Notes under the pieces: generated by a model
What the model was told of the DNA's origin: nothing
The model's database searches: none
The model's input: the letters and a program-made list of their open reading frames with translations, nothing else
Part shown: piece after piece, positions 1-9,259 of the stretch
Layout of the letters: each line of letters starts with the position of its first letter
How positions within the stretch are numbered: position 1 is the stretch's first letter
Made by a program: the position numbers and the translations under genes
Source: JBGAJN01 sp044224905
GTDB taxonomy: Bacteria; Verrucomicrobiota; Verrucomicrobiia; Limisphaerales; JBGAJN01
Direction of reading: 5' to 3'
Length of the DNA: 64,000 nt
Assembly: GCA_044224905.1 (NCBI GenBank)
Contig: JBGAJN010000004.1
Span: 434,001 to 498,000, forward strand

Positions 1-1
1 C

Positions 2-1522
2 AAGGCCATGTTGCAAGAACTCGTCGATGACGTCGCGCGTGGCCCGGTGAAAACACTCGTATGGTCGATCGGCGCCGGCTCCGACATTCTGTATTATCCC
101 ACGAAGGTTGCGAGCACCTGGGGTTGGCGGCACACTAAATACACGGACGATCCCAAATGGAAAACACGCATTGAGAAATGCCGCGTGGCCACTGACGCGG
201 GTCTCGACGCTCCGCGTATCGCTGGCGAGCGAGCGCACGACCGCGGGCTCAAGTTCATTCCATCGTATCGGATGAACGACGGGCACTTCACCAGCGATCC
301 GTTGAGCTATCCCCTCACCGGCCGGTTCTGGATGGAGCATCAGGACGCGACAATCGGCAAATCGCCCGTCGCCGGTTTCGCGGGTTACAAACATTTGCTG
401 AACTACGCCCGCGAGGAAGTTCGCGCCTACCGGCTCGCGGTGATCTTCGAGGCGATCGATCGTTATGCGGACGTGATGGACGGATTCGAACTCGACTTCA
501 ACCGCTTCCAAATTTTCTTCGCTCCCGGAGAAGCTGACAGTCACGCGCACTTGATTACCGACATGGTCCGTCAAGTTCGCGAACGGCTCACCGCCGTCGC
601 CACCAAGCAAGGCCGCACAATGAGTCTCGTCACGCGTGTGCCGCCCGCATTGAAGAACTGCACGTGGTCCGGACTCGACGTCACGGAGTGGATGAACCGC
701 CGGCTCGTGGACGTGGTGATTCCGTCTCCATTGATGACTCTCCCGCACGACATGCCCGTGGATGAGTTCGCGCGCATCGCGAAGCCAGCGGGTGTGCAGG
801 TCTTTGGTTCGATCTATGGGCGCTCTGGATACAATTGGCCCTTTGTCGCCGATCACACTAGTTCAGCGTATTCGAAGGCCGTCACCCGCGACCCCGATGC
901 TGCTCAAGTGCTGGGATCAATGATGAACCAACTTTATCTCGGTGCGTCGGGCATTCAGTTGTTCAACTTCAGCTTCGCTCAGAACGACACCGCAATGGTC
1001 CGCGCCATCACGTCCGGGCTTGCGAAGACTGCGCTCGGCGATCGCCGCTACCAAGTCACCCAAAGCTATTTCCACGATCGCGAGGATACCTATGAGTATC
1101 GCAAGCAACTGCCAGTCGCATTGAAATCGGGCGAGCCAGCAACCGTGCGCCTGTTGATTGGCGAAGATTTGGCAAAAGCCGACCCGAAGCCGCGTTACGT
1201 GGCCTTGCGCCTCGGCCTCTACGGAGCGAACAAAACCTACTCCGACGTCTCCATGAACGTGAAAATCAACGGGCACCACATTCACGCCGGCGCCACCACG
1301 AAACAACTCGTCGTCACCACCGGAACCCGTCATGGCAACGGCTCGCATCCGCCACCGACCGAAGCGTATCTGCAATGGCCCATCGCAGAGCTCAACTATC
1401 TCCGCGCTGGCTGGAACACCGTCGAAGTCACTCTCACTGTTGACGCGAAAGTGAAGCCACTTCAACTCGTCGAAGCGGAAGTCGGAGTCCTCGCGGGCCA
1501 CGTGAATCCCAAATCGAAATGA
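2..1522 (+). CDS. Glycoside hydrolase-like protein, 5' end cut by window
   Basis: The frame is open to the left edge of the window with no stop, and the first Met (position 8) falls inside what looks like a folded domain, so the true start and any signal peptide probably lie upstream. About 500 residues are visible. The first two thirds have the look of a TIM-barrel hydrolase (WSIGAGSDILYYPT near the start, then DGFELDFNRF near residue 160, where an acidic barrel-end motif would sit). The last ~130 residues look like a beta-sandwich. I do not recognise a named family, so substrate and catalysis are unknown. It overlaps the next gene by 4 bp (ATGA), so it belongs to the run of secreted hydrolases that extends to 7099. 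Confidence 0.6.
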   Translation, partial: KAMLQELVDDVARGPVKTLVWSIGAGSDILYYPTKVASTWGWRHTKYTDDPKWKTRIEKCRVATDAGLDAPRIAGERAHDRGLKFIPSYRMNDGHFTSDPLSYPLTGRFWMEHQDATIGKSPVAGFAGYKHLLNYAREEVRAYRLAVIFEAIDRYADVMDGFELDFNRFQIFFAPGEADSHAHLITDMVRQVRERLTAVATKQGRTMSLVTRVPPALKNCTWSGLDVTEWMNRRLVDVVIPSPLMTLPHDMPVDEFARIAKPAGVQVFGSIYGRSGYNWPFVADHTSSAYSKAVTRDPDAAQVLGSMMNQLYLGASGIQLFNFSFAQNDTAMVRAITSGLAKTALGDRRYQVTQSYFHDREDTYEYRKQLPVALKSGEPATVRLLIGEDLAKADPKPRYVALRLGLYGANKTYSDVSMNVKINGHHIHAGATTKQLVVTTGTRHGNGSHPPPTEAYLQWPIAELNYLRAGWNTVEVTLTVDAKVKPLQLVEAEVGVLAGHVNPKSK

Positions 1523-2301
1523 AATACCAGTTGTCCCTGCCCACCTGTTTGAGCTTGTTGCTCGCGACGGCCGCGTTCGCCGATGACGTCTTGCCCAAAA
1601 CGCTCATGACCGAGCGCGGCAAGTTGCTCGTGAGCGAAGACCTCGCGCAAATGCCGGCGGATATTTCCAAGGCGGGCGGACTTGCGAGCATGAAGAGCGG
1701 CTGGCGTTTCAGCCCAGGCAAGTGGGAGTTCATCGACGGCGCGTTGCGTGGCTACCAACTGAAGAAGGACAATCACAGCGCGGCGGCGTTCTTCGCTTAT
1801 CCCTACAAGGACGCCATTATCCAATTCGACGTGAAACTCGACGGTTGCCAGCGCGTGCTCTTTTGCGTGGACGATCCCGCGGCGATCCGGCCGCCGACGC
1901 CGACGCGTCCCGCGCAATTACGCGTGGAGCATCTTTGTCGGGTGGCCATCACCAAAGACGGCTTCTCCACGCAGAAGGACGACCACGATCACGACGGTCC
2001 CGACAAGGACGTGCCGTTTGGCAGCGTGAAAATGTCCTTCAAGCCGGGCGAATGGAAAACCGTCGTGGTCGAGCTCAAGGGCGAGGAAATGGTCACCACC
2101 ATCGATGGCCACACAATCGCGGGCGCGCATCCGCAGGTCGCCAGCGACAAGGCTTATTTCAGTTTCGGCATCACGGGTTACTCCAATGGCTTCGACAAGG
2201 TGCCGCCACTCTCCGCGAGCTTTCGCAAGCTCCGCATCTGGGAAGCGCGTCCGAATCCAAATTGGGCGACCGAAAAGTCTAAACTCCCAGCAGCCAAGTA
2301 A
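1519..2301 (+). CDS. Secreted ConA-like (DUF1080-type) domain protein
   Basis: 260 residues with a clear Sec signal peptide (hydrophobic core SLPTCLSLLLATAAFA) followed by one jelly-roll domain of the LamG/DUF1080 kind: alternating strands, a 'KPGEWKTVVVELKGEEMV' strand pair and the closing 'SFRKLRIWEA'. DUF1080 proteins are annotated as 3-keto-disaccharide hydrolases, but no catalytic assignment is possible here. The start ATG overlaps the upstream stop by 4 bp. The mature N-terminus (LPKTLMTERGKLL) and the C-terminus (FRKLRIWEARPNPNW) nearly match the N-terminal half of the next protein, so this is a stand-alone copy of that module. Likely periplasmic or secreted. Confidence 0.75.
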   Translation: MKYQLSLPTCLSLLLATAAFADDVLPKTLMTERGKLLVSEDLAQMPADISKAGGLASMKSGWRFSPGKWEFIDGALRGYQLKKDNHSAAAFFAYPYKDAIIQFDVKLDGCQRVLFCVDDPAAIRPPTPTRPAQLRVEHLCRVAITKDGFSTQKDDHDHDGPDKDVPFGSVKMSFKPGEWKTVVVELKGEEMVTTIDGHTIAGAHPQVASDKAYFSFGITGYSNGFDKVPPLSASFRKLRIWEARPNPNWATEKSKLPAAK

Positions 2302-2306
2302 CCTTT

Positions 2307-4283
2307 ATGAAACGCCAGTTGATTTTTGTTTTGCTCGCGCTTGCCTCAGCTTCCGCATTCGCGGCAGACGAATTGCCCAAGACCTTGATGACCACGCGCG
2401 GCAAGTTGCTCGCGAGCGAGGATTTTACGAAACCGCTCGCGCCGCTCGTCGGCAAGCCCACTGGCTTTGCGAGCGGATTCACCGGTTGGCGATACACCGC
2501 CGGAAAGGCAGTCGGCCGCTCGGGCCATTGGGAATTGCGCGACGGCGTATTCCGCGGGATTGAGAGTCCAACCGCGAATCATCCCGCGACCGCGTCATTC
2601 GGCATCCAGTTCAAGGATGCGATCATCCAGGTCGACGTGCGGCTCGAAGACGTCTCGGCGGACGGTCGCAAGTATCGCACGTTCTTCGTGAAGGCGACGG
2701 ACGCGAAGGATTACGTATGTGCGCTATTCGGCGGCACCAGCGGAATCAACGCCCTCGCCTATGACGCCGAACGCATCGATCCGGCCAACAAGCAGCGTGC
2801 GAAGCTTCCCGCCGTGTCCGCGTCCACGCCGGTGAAGCTGGGCGAATGGCACACGGCCGTCCTCGAAATCAAGGGCGAGGAACTCGTCGCCACGCTCGAT
2901 GGCAAAAGTGTCACGCTCAGCAGTCCGCTAGTGGGCGTAGCGAAACACAGCGTGATGCTGGGCGTGGGCACCGAAGCGAGCTTCCGCAATTTCCGCATGT
3001 GGGAAGCACTGCCGAATCCCGAATGGCCAAAGAACAAGGCGACGCTCACCGCGAAAGGGAAATCTGCATCAGTGACGCCAGCGAAGAAATCCGGCGTGGC
3101 GGAAATCTTCCACGCGGAAAAACTCACGGAGCTCGATTCGATCGTCGAGCAGGCGATTCGCGATGCAAAGATTGTCGGCGCTGCTTTGTGGGTGGAACGG
3201 AATGGCGTGGCGTATCACAAGGCGTTCGGCAACCGCGCACTCAGCCCGGCACCGGAGCCGATGACCGAGGACACCATCTTCGACGTCGCCTCCATCACGA
3301 AGGTTGTGGCGACAGCGACGGCCGCGATGCAGTGCATCGAACGCGGACTGATTAAGCTTGATGATTCTGTCGCGAAACACGTGACCGCTTTCACCGGCGG
3401 CGGGCGCGAGAAAATAACGATGCGCCATCTGCTGCTCCACACCTCGGGTTTGAAAGTAAACCTCGACCTCAAGACACAGCCGTTCGCCAATCGCGACGAA
3501 ACCATCGCGCAAGCCTGCCTCATGAAGCCACAGTTCGAGCCGGGCTCCGCGTATTCCTACAGCAGCGTTGGAACGATGTTGCTGGCTGCGGCCGTCGAGC
3601 ACGCAACGGGGAAACCGCTGGATGAATATTGCACTCAACAAATTTTCCGGCCCCTGCACATGAACGACACGATGTTTCGTCCGGCCGGCGAAACTCTCCG
3701 CCGCGTTGCGCCCTCCAGCGCACCCCAGCGCGGACAAGTGGATGATTTCGTGGCGCGGGCGATGGGAGGCCTTGCGGGACATGCTTCACTGTTCACCACG
3801 ACTGCCGACCTCGCTCGCTTCGCACGCATGATGTTGAACCTCGGCGAACTCGATGGCGCGCGCGTGCTGCGCGCCGAAACGGTCAAGCTCATGACCAGCG
3901 TCCAGAGCCCGCAGAACCTGCCGTGTTTCGATGCGAACAATCTTCCGGCGCGACGCGGCCTCGGTTGGAACATCGACACGCCGTATCACAGCCCGCCGTA
4001 TGAATACTCGCTGCAACGCGGCGCCGTGTTTCCGGTCGGCAGCTACGGTCACGCGGGATGGACTGGGCAGTCGCTTTGGATCGACCCGTTCTCGCGCACC
4101 TTCGTGATCTTTCTCTGCAATCGCTACGGCCCGGGCGCAGCGGGTTCCCCTGCGACCGTTTACCAACTGCACCATCGCATCGCGACGCTCGCGGCCGAGG
4201 CGGTGAAGGGTTTTGATTTCAAAAATGTCCCCGGCGCTTTGCCTGACAATCACGCGCGAGCAACCATCACCAAATCCAAATGA
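2307..4283 (+). CDS. Secreted fusion: ConA-like domain plus serine beta-lactamase-type hydrolase
   Basis: 658 residues. A signal peptide (ends near ASAFA) leads into a ConA/DUF1080-like module (about 25-240) paralogous to the preceding gene, then a class C beta-lactamase/esterase domain (about 265-640). Catalytic motifs: S329-I-T-K332 (SxxK), Y418-S-S420 in the YxN position with Ser for the usual Asn, and H582-A-G (HxG in place of KTG). Proteins of this group are usually esterases or peptidases acting on small esters or D-amino-acid peptides, not antibiotic resistance enzymes. The start lies 5 bp after the upstream stop and the end overlaps the next gene by 4 bp. The ConA module may target the hydrolase to a carbohydrate (inference). 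Confidence 0.85.
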   Translation: MKRQLIFVLLALASASAFAADELPKTLMTTRGKLLASEDFTKPLAPLVGKPTGFASGFTGWRYTAGKAVGRSGHWELRDGVFRGIESPTANHPATASFGIQFKDAIIQVDVRLEDVSADGRKYRTFFVKATDAKDYVCALFGGTSGINALAYDAERIDPANKQRAKLPAVSASTPVKLGEWHTAVLEIKGEELVATLDGKSVTLSSPLVGVAKHSVMLGVGTEASFRNFRMWEALPNPEWPKNKATLTAKGKSASVTPAKKSGVAEIFHAEKLTELDSIVEQAIRDAKIVGAALWVERNGVAYHKAFGNRALSPAPEPMTEDTIFDVASITKVVATATAAMQCIERGLIKLDDSVAKHVTAFTGGGREKITMRHLLLHTSGLKVNLDLKTQPFANRDETIAQACLMKPQFEPGSAYSYSSVGTMLLAAAVEHATGKPLDEYCTQQIFRPLHMNDTMFRPAGETLRRVAPSSAPQRGQVDDFVARAMGGLAGHASLFTTTADLARFARMMLNLGELDGARVLRAETVKLMTSVQSPQNLPCFDANNLPARRGLGWNIDTPYHSPPYEYSLQRGAVFPVGSYGHAGWTGQSLWIDPFSRTFVIFLCNRYGPGAAGSPATVYQLHHRIATLAAEAVKGFDFKNVPGALPDNHARATITKSK

Positions 4284-5113
4284 AAAAACTCACCATCCTC
4301 CTGCTCGCCATTGTTGCGTTCGCGACTCCGGTCACACTCCGCGCCGAGCACGACGGTAAAATTCAGATCGTGCTGCTTGGCGACAGCTCCACTGAAGCGA
4401 AATTTCCGAAGCTCCTCGCGCCAAAGGAACCACAGTTCGAGGACGTGATCCGGCTTTTACTCGCGGCTGAAGGTGATTTGCCGCCAACGAGTGTCACCAA
4501 CCTCGGACTCAGTGGAGAATATATCCGTCGGTTGATCGATTCGGGCCGCTACGAGAAGCAGGCGTCGAAGTTGCCGGGGCTCGATTACATTTTCATCCGC
4601 TACGGGTTGAACGACAATTCCAAGCGCACCAACTTCATCGAGAACTTTCCCAAGGACTTTCACGAGTTGCTGGCGAAGCTGCGCGCGGATCATCCGAAGG
4701 CGATGTTGATTCCCATGACCGTGATTCCGTTCGCTGACGAGGCGACGAGCGCGAAGATCAACGACCTGATCAGGCAAGTCGCCGCCGAAGGGAAGCTCAC
4801 GCTTTTCGACATCTACCCGCGCTACGCCGCTGAACTCAAGCGCGGCCCAGACATGCTGAACTACCGCCGTTACGCGCTCTCGAAGATTCCCGAAAAGTTC
4901 CACGAACTTGTCCGTCCTTATGTTTATCCCGGCAAAGATCCTGCCGTCGTCGTGCTCGACAACCGCCTCGATGGTGTCCTTGGTCATCTTCCCGGCTGGT
5001 TCGGCGACCGTCACCCGAACGTGGCGGGCTACAACGTCATCGCCGACGAGACGGCGAAGTTTCTCGCTCCAATCATCCGGCAACGTTTAGGAAAGCCGGC
5101 CACCAAGCGCTGA
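4280..5113 (+). CDS. Secreted SGNH/GDSL hydrolase
   Basis: 277 residues with a Sec signal peptide (MKKLTILLLAIVAFATPVTLRA). The SGNH blocks are in order: block I LLGDSSTE with nucleophile S36, block III RYGLNDN, and block V DRHPN holding the Asp-His pair near residue 255. This family removes acyl (often acetyl) groups from carbohydrates. ATGA overlap with the upstream fusion gene. The protein carries an extra ~50 residues before block V compared with minimal SGNH enzymes. The natural ester is not visible from sequence. Confidence 0.85.
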   Translation: MKKLTILLLAIVAFATPVTLRAEHDGKIQIVLLGDSSTEAKFPKLLAPKEPQFEDVIRLLLAAEGDLPPTSVTNLGLSGEYIRRLIDSGRYEKQASKLPGLDYIFIRYGLNDNSKRTNFIENFPKDFHELLAKLRADHPKAMLIPMTVIPFADEATSAKINDLIRQVAAEGKLTLFDIYPRYAAELKRGPDMLNYRRYALSKIPEKFHELVRPYVYPGKDPAVVVLDNRLDGVLGHLPGWFGDRHPNVAGYNVIADETAKFLAPIIRQRLGKPATKR

Positions 5114-5174
5114 AGCACGCCCCGGCGCGAATTCTCTGTTTCATCCTCGCATCAACCGTGACTACAGTCTCCTC

Positions 5175-5912
5175 ATGAAATCCAAAATGCTTCCACTCCT
5201 TGTTGTCCCCGCTTTGCTTTTGGCCATCTGCGCGAGCGCTTCGGCCGCCGAGAAAAAGGCCGCGCCGAAAACCAAGCGCGCGCCGAGTCCATCGCTCGCA
5301 AAGATCGAGGATGTGCCCGGCCTGCCTCGCGTGCTGCTCATCGGCGATTCGATCTCGATGGGTTACACGATTCCCGTGCGCGAGAAGCTGAAAGGGAAGG
5401 CCAACGTTCACCGAATTCCCACCAACGGCGGACCGACGGTAAACGGTCTAGCGCACCTGAAGGAATGGCTCGGCGATTCGAAGTGGGACGTGATCCACTT
5501 CAACTGGGGTCTGCATGATTTGAAATACATCGGCAAGAATGCCAACGAGCGTCTTGATCCCAAGGCACCGGGCGCGCACATGCAGGTGCCTCTGCCGGAG
5601 TATGAGAAGAATTTGCGCGAACTGGTGACGCAGTTGAAGGCCACCGGTGCGAAGCTCATCTGGTGTTCCACCACGCCGGTGCTCGAAGGTTCCGATGGGC
5701 GGGTGGCCGGTGACGAAAAGAAATACAACGAGGCCGCAGCTCGCGTGATGAAGGATGCCGGTGTTCCCACCAACGACCTCCATGCCCATGCCCAGTCGAA
5801 GATCAAAGAAATCCAGCTACCGGCTGGCAACGTCCATTACACTCAGGACGGCTACAAGTATCTGGCCGAAAAGGTGGCCGCGGAAATTGAAGCAGCGCTG
5901 CCGAAGAAGTAA
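5175..5912 (+). CDS. Secreted SGNH/GDSL hydrolase
   Basis: 245 residues. Signal peptide (core LLVVPALLLAICASASA), then a short Lys/Ala/Pro linker (about 25-45). Block I is LLIGDSISMGY with S59, block III is NWGLHDLK, and block V is 'NVHYTQDGYKYLA' with the catalytic His near residue 222. The Asn of block III is replaced by His (GLHD), as seen in some SGNH subgroups. It follows the previous SGNH gene by 61 bp and precedes the sialidase by 2 bp, so it is probably co-transcribed. Likely a carbohydrate acetyl esterase (inference from family and neighbours). Confidence 0.82.
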   Translation: MKSKMLPLLVVPALLLAICASASAAEKKAAPKTKRAPSPSLAKIEDVPGLPRVLLIGDSISMGYTIPVREKLKGKANVHRIPTNGGPTVNGLAHLKEWLGDSKWDVIHFNWGLHDLKYIGKNANERLDPKAPGAHMQVPLPEYEKNLRELVTQLKATGAKLIWCSTTPVLEGSDGRVAGDEKKYNEAAARVMKDAGVPTNDLHAHAQSKIKEIQLPAGNVHYTQDGYKYLAEKVAAEIEAALPKK

Positions 5913-5914
5913 AC

Positions 5915-7099
5915 GTGCGCACCCCCCTCGTTACGGCTCTCGCGTGGGCATTCGCACTAAGCGGCTGGGCCGTGGCTGCGGATGTTGATACAAACTCAGC
6001 GCCGCTGCGTTTCGCTATAGATCGCAACGGGAATCGTCCCGTGCCGGTCATTACTGCGCGCGATCATTGCGCCTGGCCGAATCTCAAACTGCTCAAGGAC
6101 GGACACACACTCGCAGCGCTCATTTTCAACGACGCCAGTCACGGTCATCATCCCGGCGACATTGAGTGCTGGTTGAGCAGCGATGGCGGCGCGACTTGGA
6201 AATTCGGGAGTGCCGTCACGCAGCACGAGCCGGACACGATTCGCATGAACCACGCGGCGGGTCTCGCGAAGAACGGCGACCTCATCGTGTTGACCTCGGG
6301 CTGGTCGAACCGCTGGCCGACAAATTCACCGCGCGCCCGCGGGAGCTTTCGTTACGAAGTGCTCGGTCCGTGGTTGAGCCGCTCGCCGGACGGCGGCAAA
6401 TCGTGGTGGGTGAGCACGAATGCTTTTCCGCAAACGACGCCGAGCGGCCAGCCCGCCGTGCCTTTCGGTGATGTGCAGATCGCGAAAGATGGGGACCTCT
6501 GTGTGGTGGTCTATGCGACGCAGGGGCCGTGGGAGAAATACGAGGAGCGCAAGTTTCGCTCGTGGTTTTACCGCAGCAAAGACGACGGCAAGTCGTGGGG
6601 CGAACCCGTCGTGCTCGGTCCCGACGCGAACGAGACCACGCCGCTCCACCTCGGCAACGGTCGCTGGCTCGCCGCCGCGCGCATCGGCAGCGGCGTGGAG
6701 AAGAAGGATCAGGTGACGCTTTATTCCTCGGACGACGACGGGCGCACCTGGCAGTTCAAGCGCACGATGACCGGATTCCAGCGCGTCAATGGCCACCTCG
6801 CAAAGCTGAGCGACGGCCGCGTTCTTTTCACTTATGGCGACCGCGCCTCCGACTTCGGCAAGAAGGGACTCGAAGCCATGCTCAGCGCCGATGGCGGCGA
6901 AACGTGGAGCGAACCCGTGCGCGTCATCGACTGGAACGGTCTCGACGGCGGCTACCCATCGTCCGTCCAACGCAAAGACGGCCAGATCGTCACCGCCTAC
7001 TATTCCTCGGCATTGCCCGGCGAAGCGGCGAATTCTTACAAGGGCTACCACATGGAAGTCATCGTGTGGGATGCGGAGAAAACCCTGCCCAGACGCTAA
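5915..7099 (+). CDS. Secreted sialidase/BNR-repeat exo-glycosidase
   Basis: 394 residues starting at GTG, 2 bp after the upstream stop; no in-frame ATG gives the signal peptide (LVTALAWAFALSGWAVAA). Five Asp-box repeats mark a six-bladed beta-propeller: SSDGGATW (88-95), SPDGGKSW (near 158), SKDDGKSW (near 220), SSDDDGRTW (near 270) and SADGGETW (near 325). Family members remove terminal sialic acids or related sugars, but Asp boxes alone do not prove substrate. Last gene of the plus-strand run; its stop is only 6 bp from the stop of the convergent LysR gene. Functionally it could pair with the five sialate O-acetylesterases 32 kb away (inference). Confidence 0.82.
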   Translation: MRTPLVTALAWAFALSGWAVAADVDTNSAPLRFAIDRNGNRPVPVITARDHCAWPNLKLLKDGHTLAALIFNDASHGHHPGDIECWLSSDGGATWKFGSAVTQHEPDTIRMNHAAGLAKNGDLIVLTSGWSNRWPTNSPRARGSFRYEVLGPWLSRSPDGGKSWWVSTNAFPQTTPSGQPAVPFGDVQIAKDGDLCVVVYATQGPWEKYEERKFRSWFYRSKDDGKSWGEPVVLGPDANETTPLHLGNGRWLAAARIGSGVEKKDQVTLYSSDDDGRTWQFKRTMTGFQRVNGHLAKLSDGRVLFTYGDRASDFGKKGLEAMLSADGGETWSEPVRVIDWNGLDGGYPSSVQRKDGQIVTAYYSSALPGEAANSYKGYHMEVIVWDAEKTLPRR

Positions 7100-7105
7100 G
7101 CCTTC

Positions 7106-8005
7106 TTAGTCCAGAATATGCCGCGCTCGATTGGAGATCGCAGCGACGGCGGGATGCGCAATTCGACGCTCAGCGGTGATCGCGTGGAATTGCATGCGAC
7201 ACTGGTCGGCCTTGCCGATGACTTGGAAACCGTAGCGCTCGCGGGCCTCGTTGACCGCAACCGTAGGCACGGCGATGAAACCGCGCCCCTCGGCGGCCAT
7301 GACTTTCATCAGCGCTAGGTCTTCAAATTCCGCGACCACACTCGGCTGTATGCGCTGCACCCGAAACCACGATTCCAAGGCGCGCCGCAGGGGCGTGTTT
7401 TCCGATGGCAGCAGCGCCGGGGCGCCGTGAAGCGATTTCGGGAAATTGCGCCTCAAACGGGTTGCGAGCCGCTTCTCCGCGCAGATGGTTGTGCTGGTCT
7501 CCCCGAGTGGATGGTTGAAGGTCTTGAAGTTCACGCTGCTCGAAGCAGGCTCGTCGGCGAGAACAATGTCGAGCCGGTGCGCGGCTAGTTGCGCGAGCAG
7601 ATCGTCCATTTTTCCCTCGCGACAAATGACGTGCACCGTCTGCGGCAGGGAGAAGACGGGCTTGAGAATCTCGTTGGTCACCAGCTTTGGGAAGGAATCC
7701 ACTACGCCCACGTAGAAGCGCAAGGTTCTTGCGCCGGGGCGTTGCTTCACGGCGTTCATCATCTCACGGCCAAGCGCGAAGATTTCCTCGGCGAAGCCGA
7801 ACACCACCTGCCCAGCCTCGGTGAGCTTGTTGTTGCGACCTTCTCGGCGGAAAAGTTTTTCACCGAACGCCGACTCCAATTCGCGCATCTGCTCGGAGAT
7901 TGAAGGCTGGGAGACGTGGAGCTTCGCCGCAGCGCGAGAGACGCTACCTTCTTTCGCGACCGTCCAGAAGTAGCGCAGGTGGTGGTAATTCAGCCATTCC
8001 ATCAT
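7106..8005 (-). CDS. LysR-family transcription regulator, NhaR-like
   Basis: 299 residues. N-terminal winged HTH (about 6-65) with the NhaR-like signature LNYHHLRYFWTVAKEGS and AAAKLHVSQPSISEQMRELE, followed by a periplasmic-binding-type effector domain (about 90-295). A second ATG one codon later is an equally good start. The gene reads toward the hydrolase run and away from the zinc-peptidase cluster, sharing a 152-bp divergent region with the latter, so it may regulate either itself or the 8158-12913 cluster. The effector is unknown; NhaR itself responds to Na+, but that cannot be read here. Confidence 0.9.
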   Translation of the reverse strand: MMEWLNYHHLRYFWTVAKEGSVSRAAAKLHVSQPSISEQMRELESAFGEKLFRREGRNNKLTEAGQVVFGFAEEIFALGREMMNAVKQRPGARTLRFYVGVVDSFPKLVTNEILKPVFSLPQTVHVICREGKMDDLLAQLAAHRLDIVLADEPASSSVNFKTFNHPLGETSTTICAEKRLATRLRRNFPKSLHGAPALLPSENTPLRRALESWFRVQRIQPSVVAEFEDLALMKVMAAEGRGFIAVPTVAVNEARERYGFQVIGKADQCRMQFHAITAERRIAHPAVAAISNRARHILD

Positions 8006-8157
8006 GACGTGATAATGCTTCGGATTAACCTATGAGTCCATTCGGAATCGCGTATTAGTCCCCCACCCGCCCTTCGTCGATGCTTCCACCGTCAGCGCCG
8101 GACTGATTGGCGGTTCACAGGGAACCACCGGCCCGGCGCGCAAGCGAAAGGCACGAT

Positions 8158-8850
8158 ATGATTTGGATTCTGTTCATTGGAACAATGGCGCTCTCGCTAT
8201 GGGCGATGTGGCGCGTGAAGGCAGTCTACAACCGCTATAACCAAGATGACGTTCGCTCCGGAGTCACCGGCGGCGAGGTGGCTGCGGAAATCCTCCGCCG
8301 TACTGGCATCCGTGACGTGGAGATCACGCACGCGGAAGGCATGCTCGGGGATCACTACGATCCGTTGCACAAACGGCTAGTCCTTTCAGAGGCGAACTAC
8401 TTCGGGCGAACGCCAGCGGCGCTCGGTGTGGCCGCACATGAGTGCGGTCATGCAATTCAGCACGCGCGCGCTTACAAGCCGTTGCACTGGCGCATGGCGG
8501 CCGTGGGCATCACGACCTATGCGAATTATGTAGTCATGTTCCTGCCGTTGCTCGGCATGGTCACCGGACTGATCGCGCCGCTGACGGGCGCCTTAGTCAT
8601 GGCGTGCGCATGGGGTGTGATCATGCTGTTCAACCTCATCACGTTGCCGGTCGAGTTCGATGCCTCGCGGCGCGCCAAGGTCGTGTTGGCGGAATTCGGC
8701 TTCATATCGCCCGGCGCGGAGGCGACCGCGGTGCGGAAGGTGCTTGATGCCGCGGCGTGGACCTACGTAGCGGCGTTCATCACTTCGCTGGCGTATTTTC
8801 TCTGGCACCTGCTTCCGTTGCTCGCCGGATCAAACCGTTCTCGTGATTAA
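8158..8850 (+). CDS. Membrane zinc metallopeptidase, YugP family
   Basis: 230 residues. I place the start at 8158, not at the longer 8107 frame, because MIWILFIGTM is the first membrane helix and an AAAGG sequence sits about 6 bp upstream. Membrane segments are at about 1-18, 115-165 (double) and 205-225. The zinc site is H94-E-C-G-H98, with the probable third ligand in PVEFDASRRA near 175. This is the pattern of the neutral zinc metallopeptidase_2 (YugP) family of membrane proteases, whose substrates are unknown. First gene of an envelope/stress cluster that continues to ExoD, divergent from the LysR gene. Confidence 0.88.
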   Translation: MIWILFIGTMALSLWAMWRVKAVYNRYNQDDVRSGVTGGEVAAEILRRTGIRDVEITHAEGMLGDHYDPLHKRLVLSEANYFGRTPAALGVAAHECGHAIQHARAYKPLHWRMAAVGITTYANYVVMFLPLLGMVTGLIAPLTGALVMACAWGVIMLFNLITLPVEFDASRRAKVVLAEFGFISPGAEATAVRKVLDAAAWTYVAAFITSLAYFLWHLLPLLAGSNRSRD

Positions 8851-8883
8851 GTCCCAACCTCGACATCCATAAAACAACACACC

Positions 8884-9234
8884 ATGAAACTAACTCTGCA
8901 ACACCTCAGCATCCGCTCTACCGATACGCTCGATTCGTGGATTGAAAAACAGATTTTCTCGCTGTCACCGGCGCTGCGGATCGACGAAGCCAACGTAAGA
9001 CTTGTCCGCCAGCCCGAGGCAAGTCCCGCCTACCGCATCCACGTGCACCTCGTCACGCCGGGGCCGGACGTGTTCGCGGAAGGCAACGACCACACGTTGC
9101 GAGCTGCGTTCGCCAAAGTCATGGCGCAGTTACGCAACAAAATCACTGGCCGCGCTTCGAAGCGGGCGAACCGGATCAAGAGCCAACTCTCGGCACCCGC
9201 GGCGAAGACTCGGAGCAGCCGGGCCATCCTTTGA
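8884..9234 (+). CDS. Ribosome hibernation factor (HPF/RaiA)-like protein
   Basis: 116 residues, no signal peptide, basic C-terminal tail. The beta-alpha-beta-beta-beta-alpha order with 'SIRSTDTLDSWIEKQI', a 'YRIHVHLVTPG' strand pair and the final helix 'TLRAAFAKVMAQLRNKI' match the sigma-54 modulation/HPF fold that binds the ribosomal decoding centre in stationary phase or stress. It is longer than short HPF (~95) and lacks the C-terminal dimer domain of long HPF. Starts 33 bp after the peptidase gene. Its place among membrane and ion-transport genes suggests a stress-response unit (inference). Confidence 0.7.
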   Translation: MKLTLQHLSIRSTDTLDSWIEKQIFSLSPALRIDEANVRLVRQPEASPAYRIHVHLVTPGPDVFAEGNDHTLRAAFAKVMAQLRNKITGRASKRANRIKSQLSAPAAKTRSSRAIL

Positions 9235-9259
9235 ACACCATCAAAAACGCAAACCACAC

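Noticed and set aside
8006..8157. LysR-type T-N11-A operator between the LysR gene and the zinc peptidase gene
   Set aside because: Only a 4-bp-arm symmetry (ATTC-G-GAAT at 8040-8048) was found, which is not specific enough.
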